Source: Spirosoma telluris
Lineage (GTDB): Bacteria; Bacteroidota; Bacteroidia; Cytophagales; Spirosomataceae
DNA: 64,000 nucleotides
Reading direction: 5' to 3'
NCBI GenBank assembly: GCA_003259005.1
Contig: QLII01000001.1
Coordinates: 8,175,001 to 8,239,000 of the forward strand
The first letter of the stretch is position 1, and each line of letters starts with the position of its first letter. Both the position numbers and the translations under genes were made by a program. This document shows, piece after piece, positions 36,402 to 46,155 of the stretch. The notes under the pieces were generated by a model. That model was not told the origin of the DNA. It was given only the letters and a program-made list of their open reading frames with translations, and did not search any database.

Positions 36402-39400
36402 TTAATGCTTTGTCACAAACGCTTCCGAATTCATGACGGTACTGGCCACTATGGCACCGGCTGCCAACGCGGGTAGATCACGAATGCCCGTTGATTTATG
36501 GTCACCTGCCTGAAGCCAGCCGTTCATTTTCGCGGGGCTTTTTCTGAACATCTGGTATTCCTGTTCGTAGAGTCGCGTTAAAATAGCTAGTTCTTTAGGC
36601 TGAGGTTTCCGACTGGTCAGAAGTCGGAATACCTCCGTGAGTTCGTCAGGTATTGGTTTTTGGGAAGCCAATGACCGCTCGGCAACGACTTTGGCCGCTT
36701 CTACAAACTGGGGATCATTGAGCAAAATCAGGGCTTGCAGGGGCGTACTGGTTTTCTGTCGCTGCACCACGCAATAGCTGCGGGAAGGGGCATCGAAGGT
36801 ATTCATCGACGGGGGGGATTTGTCCGACGCCAGAACGTGTAGAGGCTCCGTCGATATAAACCTTCGCCTTTATCCTGCTCATAAACCGCACTGTTGACGG
36901 CCCATAAGCCTTCGGGCTGATAGGGTTTTACGCTTGGGCCACCCATTTTTGTTGACAGCAATCCACTGGCAGCTAAGGCATTGTCTCGAATCATTTCGGC
37001 CGTTAATCGCGACATAGGCCCTCGCGCCAGCCAGGTATTTTCAGGATCTTTCTTTAGCCCTTCACCGGTGCCCCGTGACGATTGCCGATAGGTAGCCGAC
37101 ATCACAATTAGCTTTTGCATTGCCTTTACGTTCCATCCGGATTCTCTAAAGGTAATCGCCAGCCAGTCAAGGAGTTCGGGGTGGGTGGGCAAACCACCCT
37201 GGTTCCCGAAGTTATTGGATGATTTCTGAAGCCCCGTTCCAAAGTAGGTTTGCCAATAGCGATTGACGACTACGCGGGCTGTCAGAGGGTTGTCGGGGTG
37301 CAGCAGCCACTTGGCCAGGCCCAGTCGGTTACGGGGAAATTCAGGCGAAAAGGGTAGGATGCTGGCCGGTACATCAGGACGAACCCGTTCGCCGTGGGCG
37401 TCGTATACACCTCGCTTAAGCAAATAGGTTGGCCGTGGGGTTTTCATATCCTCCATCACCATAATTTCAGGAATCTCCTCTACAACCCGATTGCGCTCAG
37501 CCCGAAGTTTCAGGAGTTCGTCGCGTTGGTGTTGATAGGATGGCGAGACATTCGCCAAGTAATAGGGGAATAGGGTTTTTGGGTCTGGTTGCCTGATTTG
37601 AATAGGTGTAGAGACTCCCGCCGATGCAGGCAATACGGCCACTTCGGGCGCTGTGAGTTCGCGGCTATATACAACCAGTTCATCGACCAGACCATTCTTG
37701 AAACCGGTTCCCCGCATATCGGCTCCGACCTGCAAACCGGGTTGATCTTTCCCCATATGTTTGCCCTTTGGCCAGATGATATCCTTGTAAAGATTGTCTT
37801 TTTCGGTCACCATCGCGGCTTCTTTCCCGTCGATGTACAACTTCAGGCCACTTGCCTTACTAGACCCGTCGTAGGTCATTGTTAGCTGAACCCATTTTTG
37901 TTTCGGTAGTATTTGCTGACTTACTTTAATGATGCTATTATATGGCCAGGTGTGCGCCATCAGGAGTTCGGCTTTTCCATCGCGGATGTTCAGAAAATAA
38001 CCCCGGAAATTGTACAGAATATCCCCCTGCCCTTTGTGCAGGATGACACCTTTATTGAGGCCATTGGGGATATTCACCCATACGCCAATCGAAAATGGCT
38101 GCGCCCGATTAAAGACACCCACTTTGCCGAGATTCAGAATGTCATCGCCATTCGAGTGGAACGCCTGACCAAACTTACCCGTTGCCAGAGTCGGTTCAAA
38201 TACAGTGCCTTTATCCGTTGGCGAAACCTCACTGACAAACTGCCCATTCACTAATTTATCGAAGGTAAATCGAGCCTGTAGGCCCTTTTGTAGATCGACC
38301 GCTAGTTGATCGGTGCTGGTCTTCCATTGGGTAAAGGCAGTTTGTTCGACCTGCTTCGTTTGCGTAAGCGCGGTTTCTGCCGTTTTGATTTTTGTGTCGA
38401 TAAAGGCGAGTAGACTGTCCTGCTTTTTCTCGGAGAGTAGCATGGTTGGCACGGGCATGGCATCATCCCAGGAGATTTGCCCGGCCTCGTCTACGTTATT
38501 GAAGAAGGCAAACAGGCTGTAATAGTCCTTCTGCGAAATGGGATCGAATTTATGATCATGGCAGCGGGCGCACTCCACGGTCATGCCCAGCATAGCCGTA
38601 CCCAGCGTATTGGTCCGGTCGGCAACGTACTCTACCCGAAATTCCTCGTTGATGATTCCGCCTTCTGTATTTTGAGAATGGTTTCGGTTGAAGCCCGTAG
38701 CCAATCGTTGCTCACGGGTGGGTTGGGGCAACAGGTCACCCGCCAATTGCCAGGTCAGGAATTGGCTAAAGGGTTGGTTCTGGTTGAAGGACTTAATGAC
38801 CCAGTCGCGCCAGGGCCACATGGGTCGATAGCGGTCAACAGTGTAGCCGTGCGTGTCGGCATAGCGGGCCAGGTCGAGCCAATCGACAGCCATTTTCTCG
38901 CCATAATGGGGCGATTGCAATAACCGGTTCACTACCTTTTCGTACGCATTCGGTGAAGTGTCGGCCAGAAAAGCGTCCAATTCTTCGAGGGTTGGGGGCA
39001 GGCCAGTGAGATCGAGCGATACCCGGCGAAGGAGTGTTTCTTTGTCGGTTTCCGGGGAAGGGTTTAATCCCTTTTCTTCGAGTTTGTGAAGCACGAAGTT
39101 ATCAATTCCATTCCTGAGCCAGTGCGTATTGGTAACCGTTGGCAGGTTCGACTTCTGCGGTTTGATGAGTGCCCAATGCGGTTTGTATTCAGCCCCCTGT
39201 TCAATCCATTTGATGAGTACTGCTTTTTCGTAATCCGATAAGATTCGATTTGATGCTTTGGGAGGCATCATCTCGTGTTCGTCGGCAGTGATAATGCGGT
39301 GGTAGACTTCACTGTTGGCCAAATCGCCAGGGACAATGGCGTGTTTCCCTTTTGCTTTTTTTAGTGCGGCCAATGCCCCTTCGCGGGTGGCTAACTCCAG

Positions 39401-39634
39401 CCCTGCTTTCTGGCTGTTTTTGTCAGGCCCGTGGCAGAAGAAGCATTTGTCTGAAAGTATCGGCTTTACATGTAAGTTATAATCAACTGTTTCGGGAAGT
39501 TTATCGGCCAGCTTTGCAATGGCAGCCGGTTTCTCAACGCGGTTGCAACCCTGGAGTAAACTGATAATACAAAAGCAAATCAGGCTTGTGAGTAATAATA
39601 AAATAGGTTTTTGAAAAAGGGTAGTTCTAGACAT
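36402..39634 (-). CDS. Planctomycete-type cytochrome c / DUF1549 / LamG / DUF1553 lipoprotein, frameshift at 36811-36817
   Basis: Reconstructed about 1077 residues. Start at 39634 (MSRTTLFQKP) gives a lipoprotein signal with lipobox LLQGC. Domains: PSCyt1 with heme motif CFFCH near residue 63 and MPPKA downstream; PSCyt2/DUF1549 (LRRVSLDLTGLPPTLEELDAFL near residue 205, ECARCHDHKFDP a second CxxCH); a LamG-like domain about residues 440-640; PSD1/DUF1553 (NRYWQTYFGTGLQKSSNNFG, GLPTHPELLDWL). The frame ends TNPPRR; one more C in the 7-base run at 36811-36817 gives TNPPPSMNTFDAPSR and the normal end (STPLQALILLNDPQF). Probable outer-membrane or periplasmic redox protein in polysaccharide breakdown. 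Its start codon lies inside a 37-bp inverted repeat. Confidence 0.87.
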
Positions 39635-39685
39635 GCCATATTTCCAAGATATGGCATGTCTAGAACTACCCTTTTTCAAAAACCT
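39605..39685. repeat. Perfect 37-bp inverted repeat over a start codon
   Basis: Arms 39605-39641 and 39649-39685 are exact reverse complements with a 7-base loop. The left arm contains the ATG and first ten codons of the DUF1553 gene (start 39634), and the right arm is its 5' untranslated region. In mRNA the hairpin would bury the start codon. A chimeric or fold-back assembly artefact is the main alternative. Confidence 0.9.
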
Positions 39686-39798
39686 CAAAAACGAACTCTT
39701 ATCCATTATTACCATCAATTGTCTAATCGATAGCAAAAATAGGATTTAAACGGGCAAAGTGAAATGCACAAATAAGAGGTTGTTTTGTCCAAATCCGA

Positions 39799-40564
39799 CT
39801 ATCGGGCCATCCAGCCGCCATCAACGGTCAAGATGGTGCCGTTTACGTAGGCACCTGCTTCCGAGGTCAGAAAGACGATGGGCCCTTTGAAATCGTTGGG
39901 ATGGCCCATCGTCCGGCTGGGATTCGGTCGAGGATCGACTTGGAACGATCTGGGTCGGCACGTAAGGCTTCGGTATTGTTGGTGGCAATATAACCGGGAG
40001 CAATACCATTTACATTCACGCCTTTAGATGCCCACTCATTCGAGAAGGCTTTCACCAATCCGGCCACCGCACTTTTGCTGGCGGTGTAGCCCGGTACATT
40101 GATCCCCCCTGAAAACTCAATAGCGAGCAGGTAAACACAATTTTGCCAGACCCTTTCGCAATCATATCCTTACCAAATTCCCGGGCCAGAATAAACTGGG
40201 CATCCAGATTGACGGAGGTCACTTTATCCCACCACTCGTCCGTATGTTCGGCAACAGGTTTGCGAAGAATCATCCCGGCATTGTTGACCAAAATATCAAT
40301 CGAATGGGCGGCTTTGACGGTACGTATAAATTGGTACAACGCTTCCCGATCTGAAAGGTCAATCTGATAACCAGCGAATGTACGACCCAGAGCCGTAATG
40401 GCTTTTTCGGTATCTCCACCTTGCATGGACTCTGAATTTGACGTACTAACGATATTGGCCCCTGCTTCGGCTAAGGCGATAGCCATGGCTTGGCCTAATC
40501 CGGTGTTGCTTCCGGTTACTAATGCGGTTTTGCCTGCAAGGCTAAACTGGTCTAAAAGGCTCAT
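39799..40564 (-). CDS. kduD: KduD-like short-chain dehydrogenase, two one-base frameshifts
   Basis: Reconstructed about 255 residues. Rossmann motif TALVTGSNTGLGQAMA near residue 14, NNAG near residue 92, then GYTASK (catalytic Tyr-x-x-x-Lys) and the C-terminus TSEAGAYVNGTILTVDGGW. The frame breaks at FQGGS, where the G run (40104-40109) needs one more base to give FQGGINVPGYTASKSAVAG, and at GRWA, where the run at 39905-39907 needs one more to give GRWGHPNDFKGPIVFLTS. Closest in pattern to 2-deoxy-D-gluconate 3-dehydrogenase / 5-keto-4-deoxyuronate pathway enzymes, suggesting uronate use; other SDR roles are possible. Stop at 39799-39801. Confidence 0.8.
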
Positions 40565-40636
40565 TGATAATTAATTTGATGTAACGGAATAGCGTGTTTA
40601 CAACCACATTTGAGTAATGGACTGCTCTGTGTTCAA

Positions 40637-41227
40637 TCAATAGGCGAAACTACGGATGGAGGGGAAACTGCGTAATTGAGCCATAGCACGATAGAGGAAA
40701 TTCGCAACGGTCTGTTTTTCAATAGCCATTAGTTGGGCAATATCATCGTTAGAGAGACCTTTATAGAATTTTAGGAAAACGACTTCCTGTTGGCGTTTGG
40801 GCAACTGAGCTATAGCCCGCCGAAGACTTTGTTCCGTATTGACGAGTGTTTCATCTGCAATCCACTCGGTTTCGGCCGTCAGGTAGTCAGTGATAAGGAT
40901 TTCGGCTTCAATGCCTTCTTCGGAGGTCGAACGACAACCCATCTCCATTCGCAATTTCCGAAACAGATTGTTGCGTAATGCTTTGATGAGATAGATGGTC
41001 ACATAGGGCGTATCGGTAATGCCTTTGCGCCGACTCCAGAGCTCAAGAAACAAGTCCTGAACACAATCCTTAATCAAGTCCCGATCTTTGGTAAAGCGGG
41101 TCGCGTAAGTAAACAAGAGTCGATACCGTGCTTGTACTAGCTGATCGAATGCTTTCTCGTCGTCGGCTTTAAAACGAGCCCAGATTTGTGCCATAAGCAT
41201 TTCATCAGAAGTAAGAGAGGCAGCCAT
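40637..41227 (-). CDS. ECF-type RNA polymerase sigma factor
   Basis: 196 residues. Sigma region 2 spans about residues 25-95 (ARYRLLFTYATRFTKDRDLIKDCVQDLFLELW) and region 4 about 130-185 (IAQLPKRQQEVVFLKFYKGLSNDDIAQLMAIEKQTVANFL). It is of the Bacteroidota type usually paired with a FecR anti-sigma factor and a SusC/D outer-membrane pair, but neither is adjacent here, making it an orphan in the window. Between the KduD-like gene (same strand) and the LacI gene (divergent). Confidence 0.92.
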   Translation of the reverse strand: MAASLTSDEMLMAQIWARFKADDEKAFDQLVQARYRLLFTYATRFTKDRDLIKDCVQDLFLELWSRRKGITDTPYVTIYLIKALRNNLFRKLRMEMGCRSTSEEGIEAEILITDYLTAETEWIADETLVNTEQSLRRAIAQLPKRQQEVVFLKFYKGLSNDDIAQLMAIEKQTVANFLYRAMAQLRSFPSIRSFAY

Positions 41228-41492
41228 ACCGTATTTAGGTGAAATTGTTAAAAAGTAGTACCGTTTACCCCAGATTTACCTAACCAGATAATGACCGACT
41301 TTTACAGCCTTGGAAAGCAGCAGTTGATTCTTTTATTTCTGAATAAAATACAATTTTTCTGATTTTATTCAGGAGGATATAATAGCAGTGAAAAAGCTTA
41401 CTATTGGGGTGTTTTCTGGGTATCCTCTACTAATATACCTGCTTTGTGCAAACTGACAAGGGTTTTTGTCCTGCTAAAATCGCTTTTTTACA

Positions 41493-41530
41493 TGCAAGCG
41501 TTACCGCAAACGTTGCCGCAAACGCTTGCA
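41493..41530. promoter_or_regulatory. LacI-type operator cluster upstream of LacI gene
   Basis: A 38-base element: TGCAAGCGTT at the left and AACGCTTGCA at the right are exact inverted repeats, and between them CCGCAAACG occurs twice, partly overlapping the right end. The GCAAACG half-site is the pattern of LacI/CcpA-type operators (consensus like GCAAACGTTTGC). It is about 140 bases before the LacI start and between it and the ECF sigma gene, so autoregulation or control of the sigma gene is plausible. Confidence 0.7.
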
Positions 41531-41668
41531 CTAACTAGGTTTAACTTAAAAATATTAAAATATTCTTTGTATAATTGCTGACACTGCTGGCGGCACAAGT
41601 TGAGGTCGTTCTAATCAACTTGTATCCTATCTTTTAAAAGTGATAGTTGGGCTATCCGCTTAAAGCCA

Positions 41669-42703
41669 ATGAAAAACACACCCGTTACTATAAAAGATAT
41701 TGCCCGATCGCTGAACATTTCGATCTCGACCGTTTCGCGGGCATTACGTGGAATGCAGGAGATTCATCCTGAAACCCGAAAGGCGGTGATGCGGCTGGCC
41801 GAAGAACTGGATTATCAGCCTAACCAGCTCGCTAAGAACCTAGCCAAGAGCCGGACGAAAACGATTGGTGTCATTGTTCCCAACCTGAGTTATCATTATT
41901 TCTCGGCGATGCTTAACAGCATTGAAGAAGCTGCTTTACAGGCAGGGTATAGTGTGCTGGTCTGTCAGACGAATGAGTCCTATTTGCGGGAAACCACCAA
42001 CATTCAGAACCTGCTACGGAGCCAGGTGGAGGGCTTCATCATCTCGTTGTCACGCGATACGGATAACTACGAGCACGTAGAAAGGCTGGTTCGGAAGAAT
42101 ATTCCACTGGTACTTTTTGATCGATACGCTGAAAGCATCGACGTTTCTAAAGTCATTGTCGATAATCATGCTGCTGCCTTTAAAGCCACCGAGCATCTGA
42201 TTGAAAATGGCTGTCGGCGAATTGGGTTTCTGGCGGGACCAATTCAGTTAGTATTGAGTAATCAGCGAGTTGCGGGTTATCGGGCGGCACTGGCCAAACA
42301 TGGACTATCAGTCGGTGATCAATATGTGTTTCACTGCGATTATACGCAGGAGAACACGATTATGCAGACATTGGCCTTGATGAGTCTACCACAACCGCCG
42401 GATGGGATTGTTGTTATCAGCGATCGGATGGCGTATTCGACGATGTATGCGTTGAAGCAAAAGGGGCTGCGAATACCGGAAGATGTGGCCATTGTGAGTT
42501 TCAATAATGAACCCGTTTCAGCCCTTTTTTCGCCTACATTGAGCAGCATTAGTCAGCCTATTCAGGAGATGGGTACCGAAACCGTGCGACTGTTATTACG
42601 CGAATTGAATGCTACAGACAGTACCGTTACGAAAGAAACAAAGGTGATGGAAACACAACTAATTGTACGGGCATCGTCGATGAGACAGCTGCCCGCACAG
42701 TAG
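41669..42703 (+). CDS. LacI-family transcriptional regulator
   Basis: 344 residues. The N-terminal HTH TIKDIARSLNISISTVSRALRG is classical LacI, followed by the hinge-region YQPNQLAKNLAKSRTKTIGVIVPNLSYHYF. The periplasmic-binding-like effector domain (residues about 60-340) includes GFLAGP, RVAGYRAAL and IVSFNNEP. The effector is probably a sugar of the neighbouring catabolic genes. A candidate operator cluster lies at 41493-41530. The spacer 41228-41668 otherwise shows no gene. Confidence 0.93.
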   Translation: MKNTPVTIKDIARSLNISISTVSRALRGMQEIHPETRKAVMRLAEELDYQPNQLAKNLAKSRTKTIGVIVPNLSYHYFSAMLNSIEEAALQAGYSVLVCQTNESYLRETTNIQNLLRSQVEGFIISLSRDTDNYEHVERLVRKNIPLVLFDRYAESIDVSKVIVDNHAAAFKATEHLIENGCRRIGFLAGPIQLVLSNQRVAGYRAALAKHGLSVGDQYVFHCDYTQENTIMQTLALMSLPQPPDGIVVISDRMAYSTMYALKQKGLRIPEDVAIVSFNNEPVSALFSPTLSSISQPIQEMGTETVRLLLRELNATDSTVTKETKVMETQLIVRASSMRQLPAQ

Positions 42704-42745
42704 TTTTTATTGATTCTGGCAACGGTATTAATTGAAGCTGATTCC

Positions 42746-43009
42746 TTACTGATTACCTGACTTCATCTTATCGTCCGACATCTTCATTTTGTCTTTCTTC
42801 ATCTTTTTGTGAGACATTTTCTTGTCGCCCATTTTATTATCCATCATTTTGCCATCATCCATTTTATCTTTCGCCATTTTATCGTCATCCATCTTTGACG
42901 ACGACATCTTGTCCTTCTTCATTTTGTCGTCTTTCACTTTGTCCTGTGCGAATACAGCAGTGGAGAGGGACATAGCGGCTACAAAAGCCAGTGCGATTAC
43001 ATTTTTCAT
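42746..43009 (-). CDS. Pentapeptide MXKDX-repeat secreted protein
   Basis: About 87 residues from the ATG at 43009 (MKNVIALAFVAAMSLSTAVFAQ signal peptide; a longer start adds MYFL). The mature part is almost only Lys, Asp, Met, Ser: units such as KMKKD, KMSSS, KMDDD, KMAKD, KMDDG, KMMDN, KMGDK, KMSHK repeat every five residues. This matches the penta_MxKDx repeat family. Exported, charged and unstructured; function unknown. It lies beside a divergent OmpR-type regulator. Confidence 0.75.
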   Translation of the reverse strand: MKNVIALAFVAAMSLSTAVFAQDKVKDDKMKKDKMSSSKMDDDKMAKDKMDDGKMMDNKMGDKKMSHKKMKKDKMKMSDDKMKSGNQ

Positions 43010-43238
43010 GAGAAAATACATTGATTTTACAGGGTGAAATTTTGATTTACTGACACAAAGGCTGCTTTAGTTGATCAATGATGCCGGGTAGATTAAAGCC
43101 GCCAATGATTCTGTACATAGAAGCTTTTTGGCTTTTGAAAAGTTATCACGGAAGTCTAACATTTTGATAGTCAAATTTTTCTGCTCAACTAGAATCGGGA
43201 ATTTTGCGGAATACCCTGCGCCAGACTATACATAAGTC

Positions 43239-43955
43239 ATGAAGAAAATATTGATTGTTGAGGACGACCCGCTCATTGTTGATCTGGTCCGTATTCATCT
43301 GCGTACCTTACCCGCTGAGGTTCTCACGGCAACTTCTGGCCGGGCGGGACTGGAGCAACTGACGCATCAGGCTGTCGATTTATGCATTCTGGATGTGATG
43401 TTACCCGATATGGATGGTGTCGAGATTTGCCGTCAGATTCGCCAGCACGATACATTTACGCCGATCCTGATGCTGACGGCCCGAATCCAGGAAGCCGATA
43501 AAGTGGCGGGGCTGGAAGCTGGAGCGGATGATTATCTGACAAAACCTTTTGGTATTCAGGAGTTTATGGCGAGGGTACGGGCTATGTTGCGTCGAAGCAG
43601 TTTGGGAAATGCCGTACCGCTCACATCTCCTCCGTCGATTATCACACACAACGCCCTGTGGATTCATACGGCCGATCGGATTGTTACGCTCAATGGGAGT
43701 CGGGTCGAACTCACCCCGAAAGAGTTTGATCTGCTGGTGTTGCTGGCCGAAAATCCAGGGAAGAGTTATAGTCGGAAGGAGTTACTTCATTTGGTTTGGG
43801 ATTATCATTTTTCGGGCTACGAGCATACGGTAACCGCTCATATTAATCGCCTTCGCAATAAAATCGAGTCCGACTTTGCCCGTCCAGTGTATATCCTCAC
43901 GACCTGGGGTATTGGCTATCGATTCGCCGAACCCCTAAAGTCTGAATCTATATGA
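43239..43955 (+). CDS. OmpR-family response regulator
   Basis: 238 residues. Receiver: VEDDPLI at residue 7, phospho-acceptor in CILDVMLPDMDG near residue 54, MLTA, and Lys in YLTKPF. Winged-helix C-terminal domain with VELTPKEFDLLVLLAENPGKSYSRKELL near residue 160 and VTAHINRLRNKIE. Overlaps the histidine kinase start by 4 bases (ATGA). Confidence 0.94.
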   Translation: MKKILIVEDDPLIVDLVRIHLRTLPAEVLTATSGRAGLEQLTHQAVDLCILDVMLPDMDGVEICRQIRQHDTFTPILMLTARIQEADKVAGLEAGADDYLTKPFGIQEFMARVRAMLRRSSLGNAVPLTSPPSIITHNALWIHTADRIVTLNGSRVELTPKEFDLLVLLAENPGKSYSRKELLHLVWDYHFSGYEHTVTAHINRLRNKIESDFARPVYILTTWGIGYRFAEPLKSESI

Positions 43956-45452
43956 CATCAGTACGACCAAAATCTAACCGATTGTATCCAGCAACCTATG
44001 GTCGGCTGGCGGTTCTGTTGTCGCTGGTAGTGATCCTATTGGTAGCTGGCTATAGTGTGCTGACAGGCTTTGTGGCGATTCGCTACTTCAAAGCTACCCA
44101 TCAGCGACTTAACCGGGAGGTTGCTGCTCATATTGCTACGTTCTCTCAGCCTTTCGTAGGCATGAATGTGAATCATGAAGCCACCGAGCGTATCTTTTTC
44201 AATGCCATGGTAACTAACCCCAGTGCCGAAGTGTACCTGCTCGACACGACCGGACGAGTCATGATTTATGAAGCACCAGCCGAAAAAATCAAACGCCATC
44301 AGGTTAAGCTAGAGCCTATCCAACAGTTTATTCAGACAAAGGGTTAACCTTTATCCAGGGGATGATCCAAAACAAACCGATGGACAGCAGGTATTTTCGG
44401 CGGCTGAGGTGCGTGAAAAGGGTCAGTTGCAGGGCTATGTGTATGTCGTCTTGCTAGGAGAGAGCTATGGCACCACACTCATGCAGTTGCTACAGGATTA
44501 CGTTGTGGAATGGGGGCTTATAACAACGCTGTTTATGTTGTTGGCCGCGCTGGTAGTAGGTTTTGTCGTCTTCAATCTACTTACCCGTAATCTTACCCAC
44601 ATTATTAAGACGGTAATGCGTTTCCGCGACGGCACCTTAACCGCCCGTACCCAATTGAAACCCAATAGTGATTTGGCTCCATTGGCCAATGCCTTCAATA
44701 CCATGGCCGATCAACTGGGTCAAAGCCTTGACCAACTACAAACGGCTGAGAAACTTCGGCGCGATTTGATTGCCAACGTCTCGCATGATCTTCGCTCTCC
44801 CATGACGTCGATCAGAGGGTATGCTGAAACGCTGGATATGGACGCTTCGCTCGATGCGACCCAGAAACACTATGTTGGGGCTATTTTGCAAAGTACACAA
44901 CGCCTAACCAAGCGAATAAATGAACTGTTTGAGTTATCGAAGTTAGAGGCCAAAGAACGAAAACCCGAAAAAGAGCCGTTTCTGTTGTCCGATCTGGTGA
45001 CGGAGACATACACGAATTTTCAACTGATTGCGCAGCACAAAGGCATTTCTTTCTTGTGTATCAATTGTGAAGTACCATTAGTCTGTTATGCCGACATTAA
45101 CATGATTGAGCAGGTATTGCAGAATTTAGTAGAGAACGCCATTAACTATTCACCGGAAGATGGACGTGTAGAGATTCAGTTGTTTAATAATGACCAATTT
45201 GTCAGGGTATCGGTTATTAATACGGTTTCACCCTTACCTACATCCATTCTGGATTATTTTGGGAAGATCAATCAGGTCGATAGTAGAGAATCTATTGTCC
45301 GTCCACCCAATTCGGGACTGGGTTTAGCTATTGTGCGGAAAATTCTGGTATTACATAGGTCTCAACTGCAAGTTGCTTGTCTATCGGAAACTGAAATTAG
45401 TTTTTCGTTTGATGTTCCGGTTTATAGGAAGTTTATTGATGAGACTGTTTAA
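43952..45452 (+). CDS. Sensor histidine kinase, two frameshifts near 44341 and 44358
   Basis: Reconstructed about 500 residues. First transmembrane segment about 17-40, a short extracytoplasmic domain of about 130 residues (TERIFFNAMVTNPSAEVYLLDTTG), second membrane helix WGLITTLFMLLAALVVGFVVF, HAMP, then HisKA with ANVSHDLRSPMTSIRGYAE and HATPase with NLVENAINYSPED and GLGLAIVRKILV. The frame is lost at FIQTKG: one base is needed in the AAAGGG run at 44338-44343 and a second in the GGGG run at 44358-44361, giving LTFIQGDDPKQTDGQQVF and then VREKGQLQG. Cognate of the OmpR regulator upstream. Confidence 0.87.
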
Positions 45453-45489
45453 ACTTTTCAAAAAGCCGGTGTAAAATGCGCATAAGGCT

Positions 45490-45558
45490 GTCATGCCGAC
45501 CGTCCCGGTCGGTAGTTAAGCTACTTATTTCTCGTCCGACCGGGACGGTCGGCACTAC
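45490..45558. repeat. GTAG-type REP-like pair, copy 3
   Basis: GTCATGCCGACCGTCCCGGTC ... CCGGGACGGTCGGCACTAC; same family as 26071 and 29907 but the left end reads GTCA instead of GTAG and the spacer differs. It lies in the 300-base spacer between the kinase and OsmC-like gene, which otherwise shows nothing. Confidence 0.85.
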
Positions 45559-45757
45559 AACCCATAAAGCCATTCAATTTTGACAAAAAATGGAAAGTTT
45601 AAACAGCTTCGATGAAAAGAAGAATTCAAATTGAATGAGTTAAAATTAATCATTGATTACACCCAAATGGAAAGGTATTTCGTAAGCAGGTTAATTAGAA
45701 GTGGTTTTATGGATTTTACTAATTGGCTTATAGTCAGTATAGTTAATGGTATTCAGA

Positions 45758-46155
45758 TTAAACCGTTAGCCTAATGCTAAGGCCTTTTCTCAATGTATTA
45801 TGGACTTCGGCAATCTGATCGGTATGTTTGATCAGGGCTTCAATTTCTGCCGCAGGTGCGTCTGAGGTTACATTGGTAGTATAGGTGAAATTGGAGCCGG
45901 GTTCGCCATCAGCCCCAAACTCTCCGGTAAAGACAACCTCAACTCCCGATACCACTAGGTTTCGTTTGCCAGCCTCCCGGTAAATATCATTGCAGAAACA
46001 GGTCGCTAAGGAGAGTAGCAGGAGTTCACCCCATTGATGGCCGATCCAAAACCAGACGATTTGACCGACATCTGCATTTCTTTGGCCGCCCCGTTGGTCT
46101 GTACTATAGTTTCCTGCTGGTTAAAAGCACTTTTTATAGTGGCCGAAATTTTCAT
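45758..46155 (-). CDS. OsmC-family protein, one-base frameshift at 46029-46032
   Basis: Reconstructed about 132 residues. Start ATG at 46155 (MKISATIKSAFNQQETIV). The frame breaks at SAINGV; one more G in the GGGG run at 46029-46032 gives INGGELLLLSLATCFCNDIYREA, the OsmC/Ohr region with the redox Cys in a TCF/C context, followed by VVSGVEVVFTGEF, the usual beta-strand. The usual second Cys near the C-terminus (HCPV type) is not seen, so peroxidase activity is uncertain. The start overlaps the stop of the next upstream gene by 4 bases (ATGA). Confidence 0.75.

Noticed and set aside
36402..36806. A stand-alone small DUF1553 protein
   Set aside because: It continues the large cytochrome/DUF1553 protein once the C run at 36811 is lengthened by one base.
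39867..40067. A short separate dehydrogenase fragment
   Set aside because: It is the middle of the KduD-like gene between two frameshifts.
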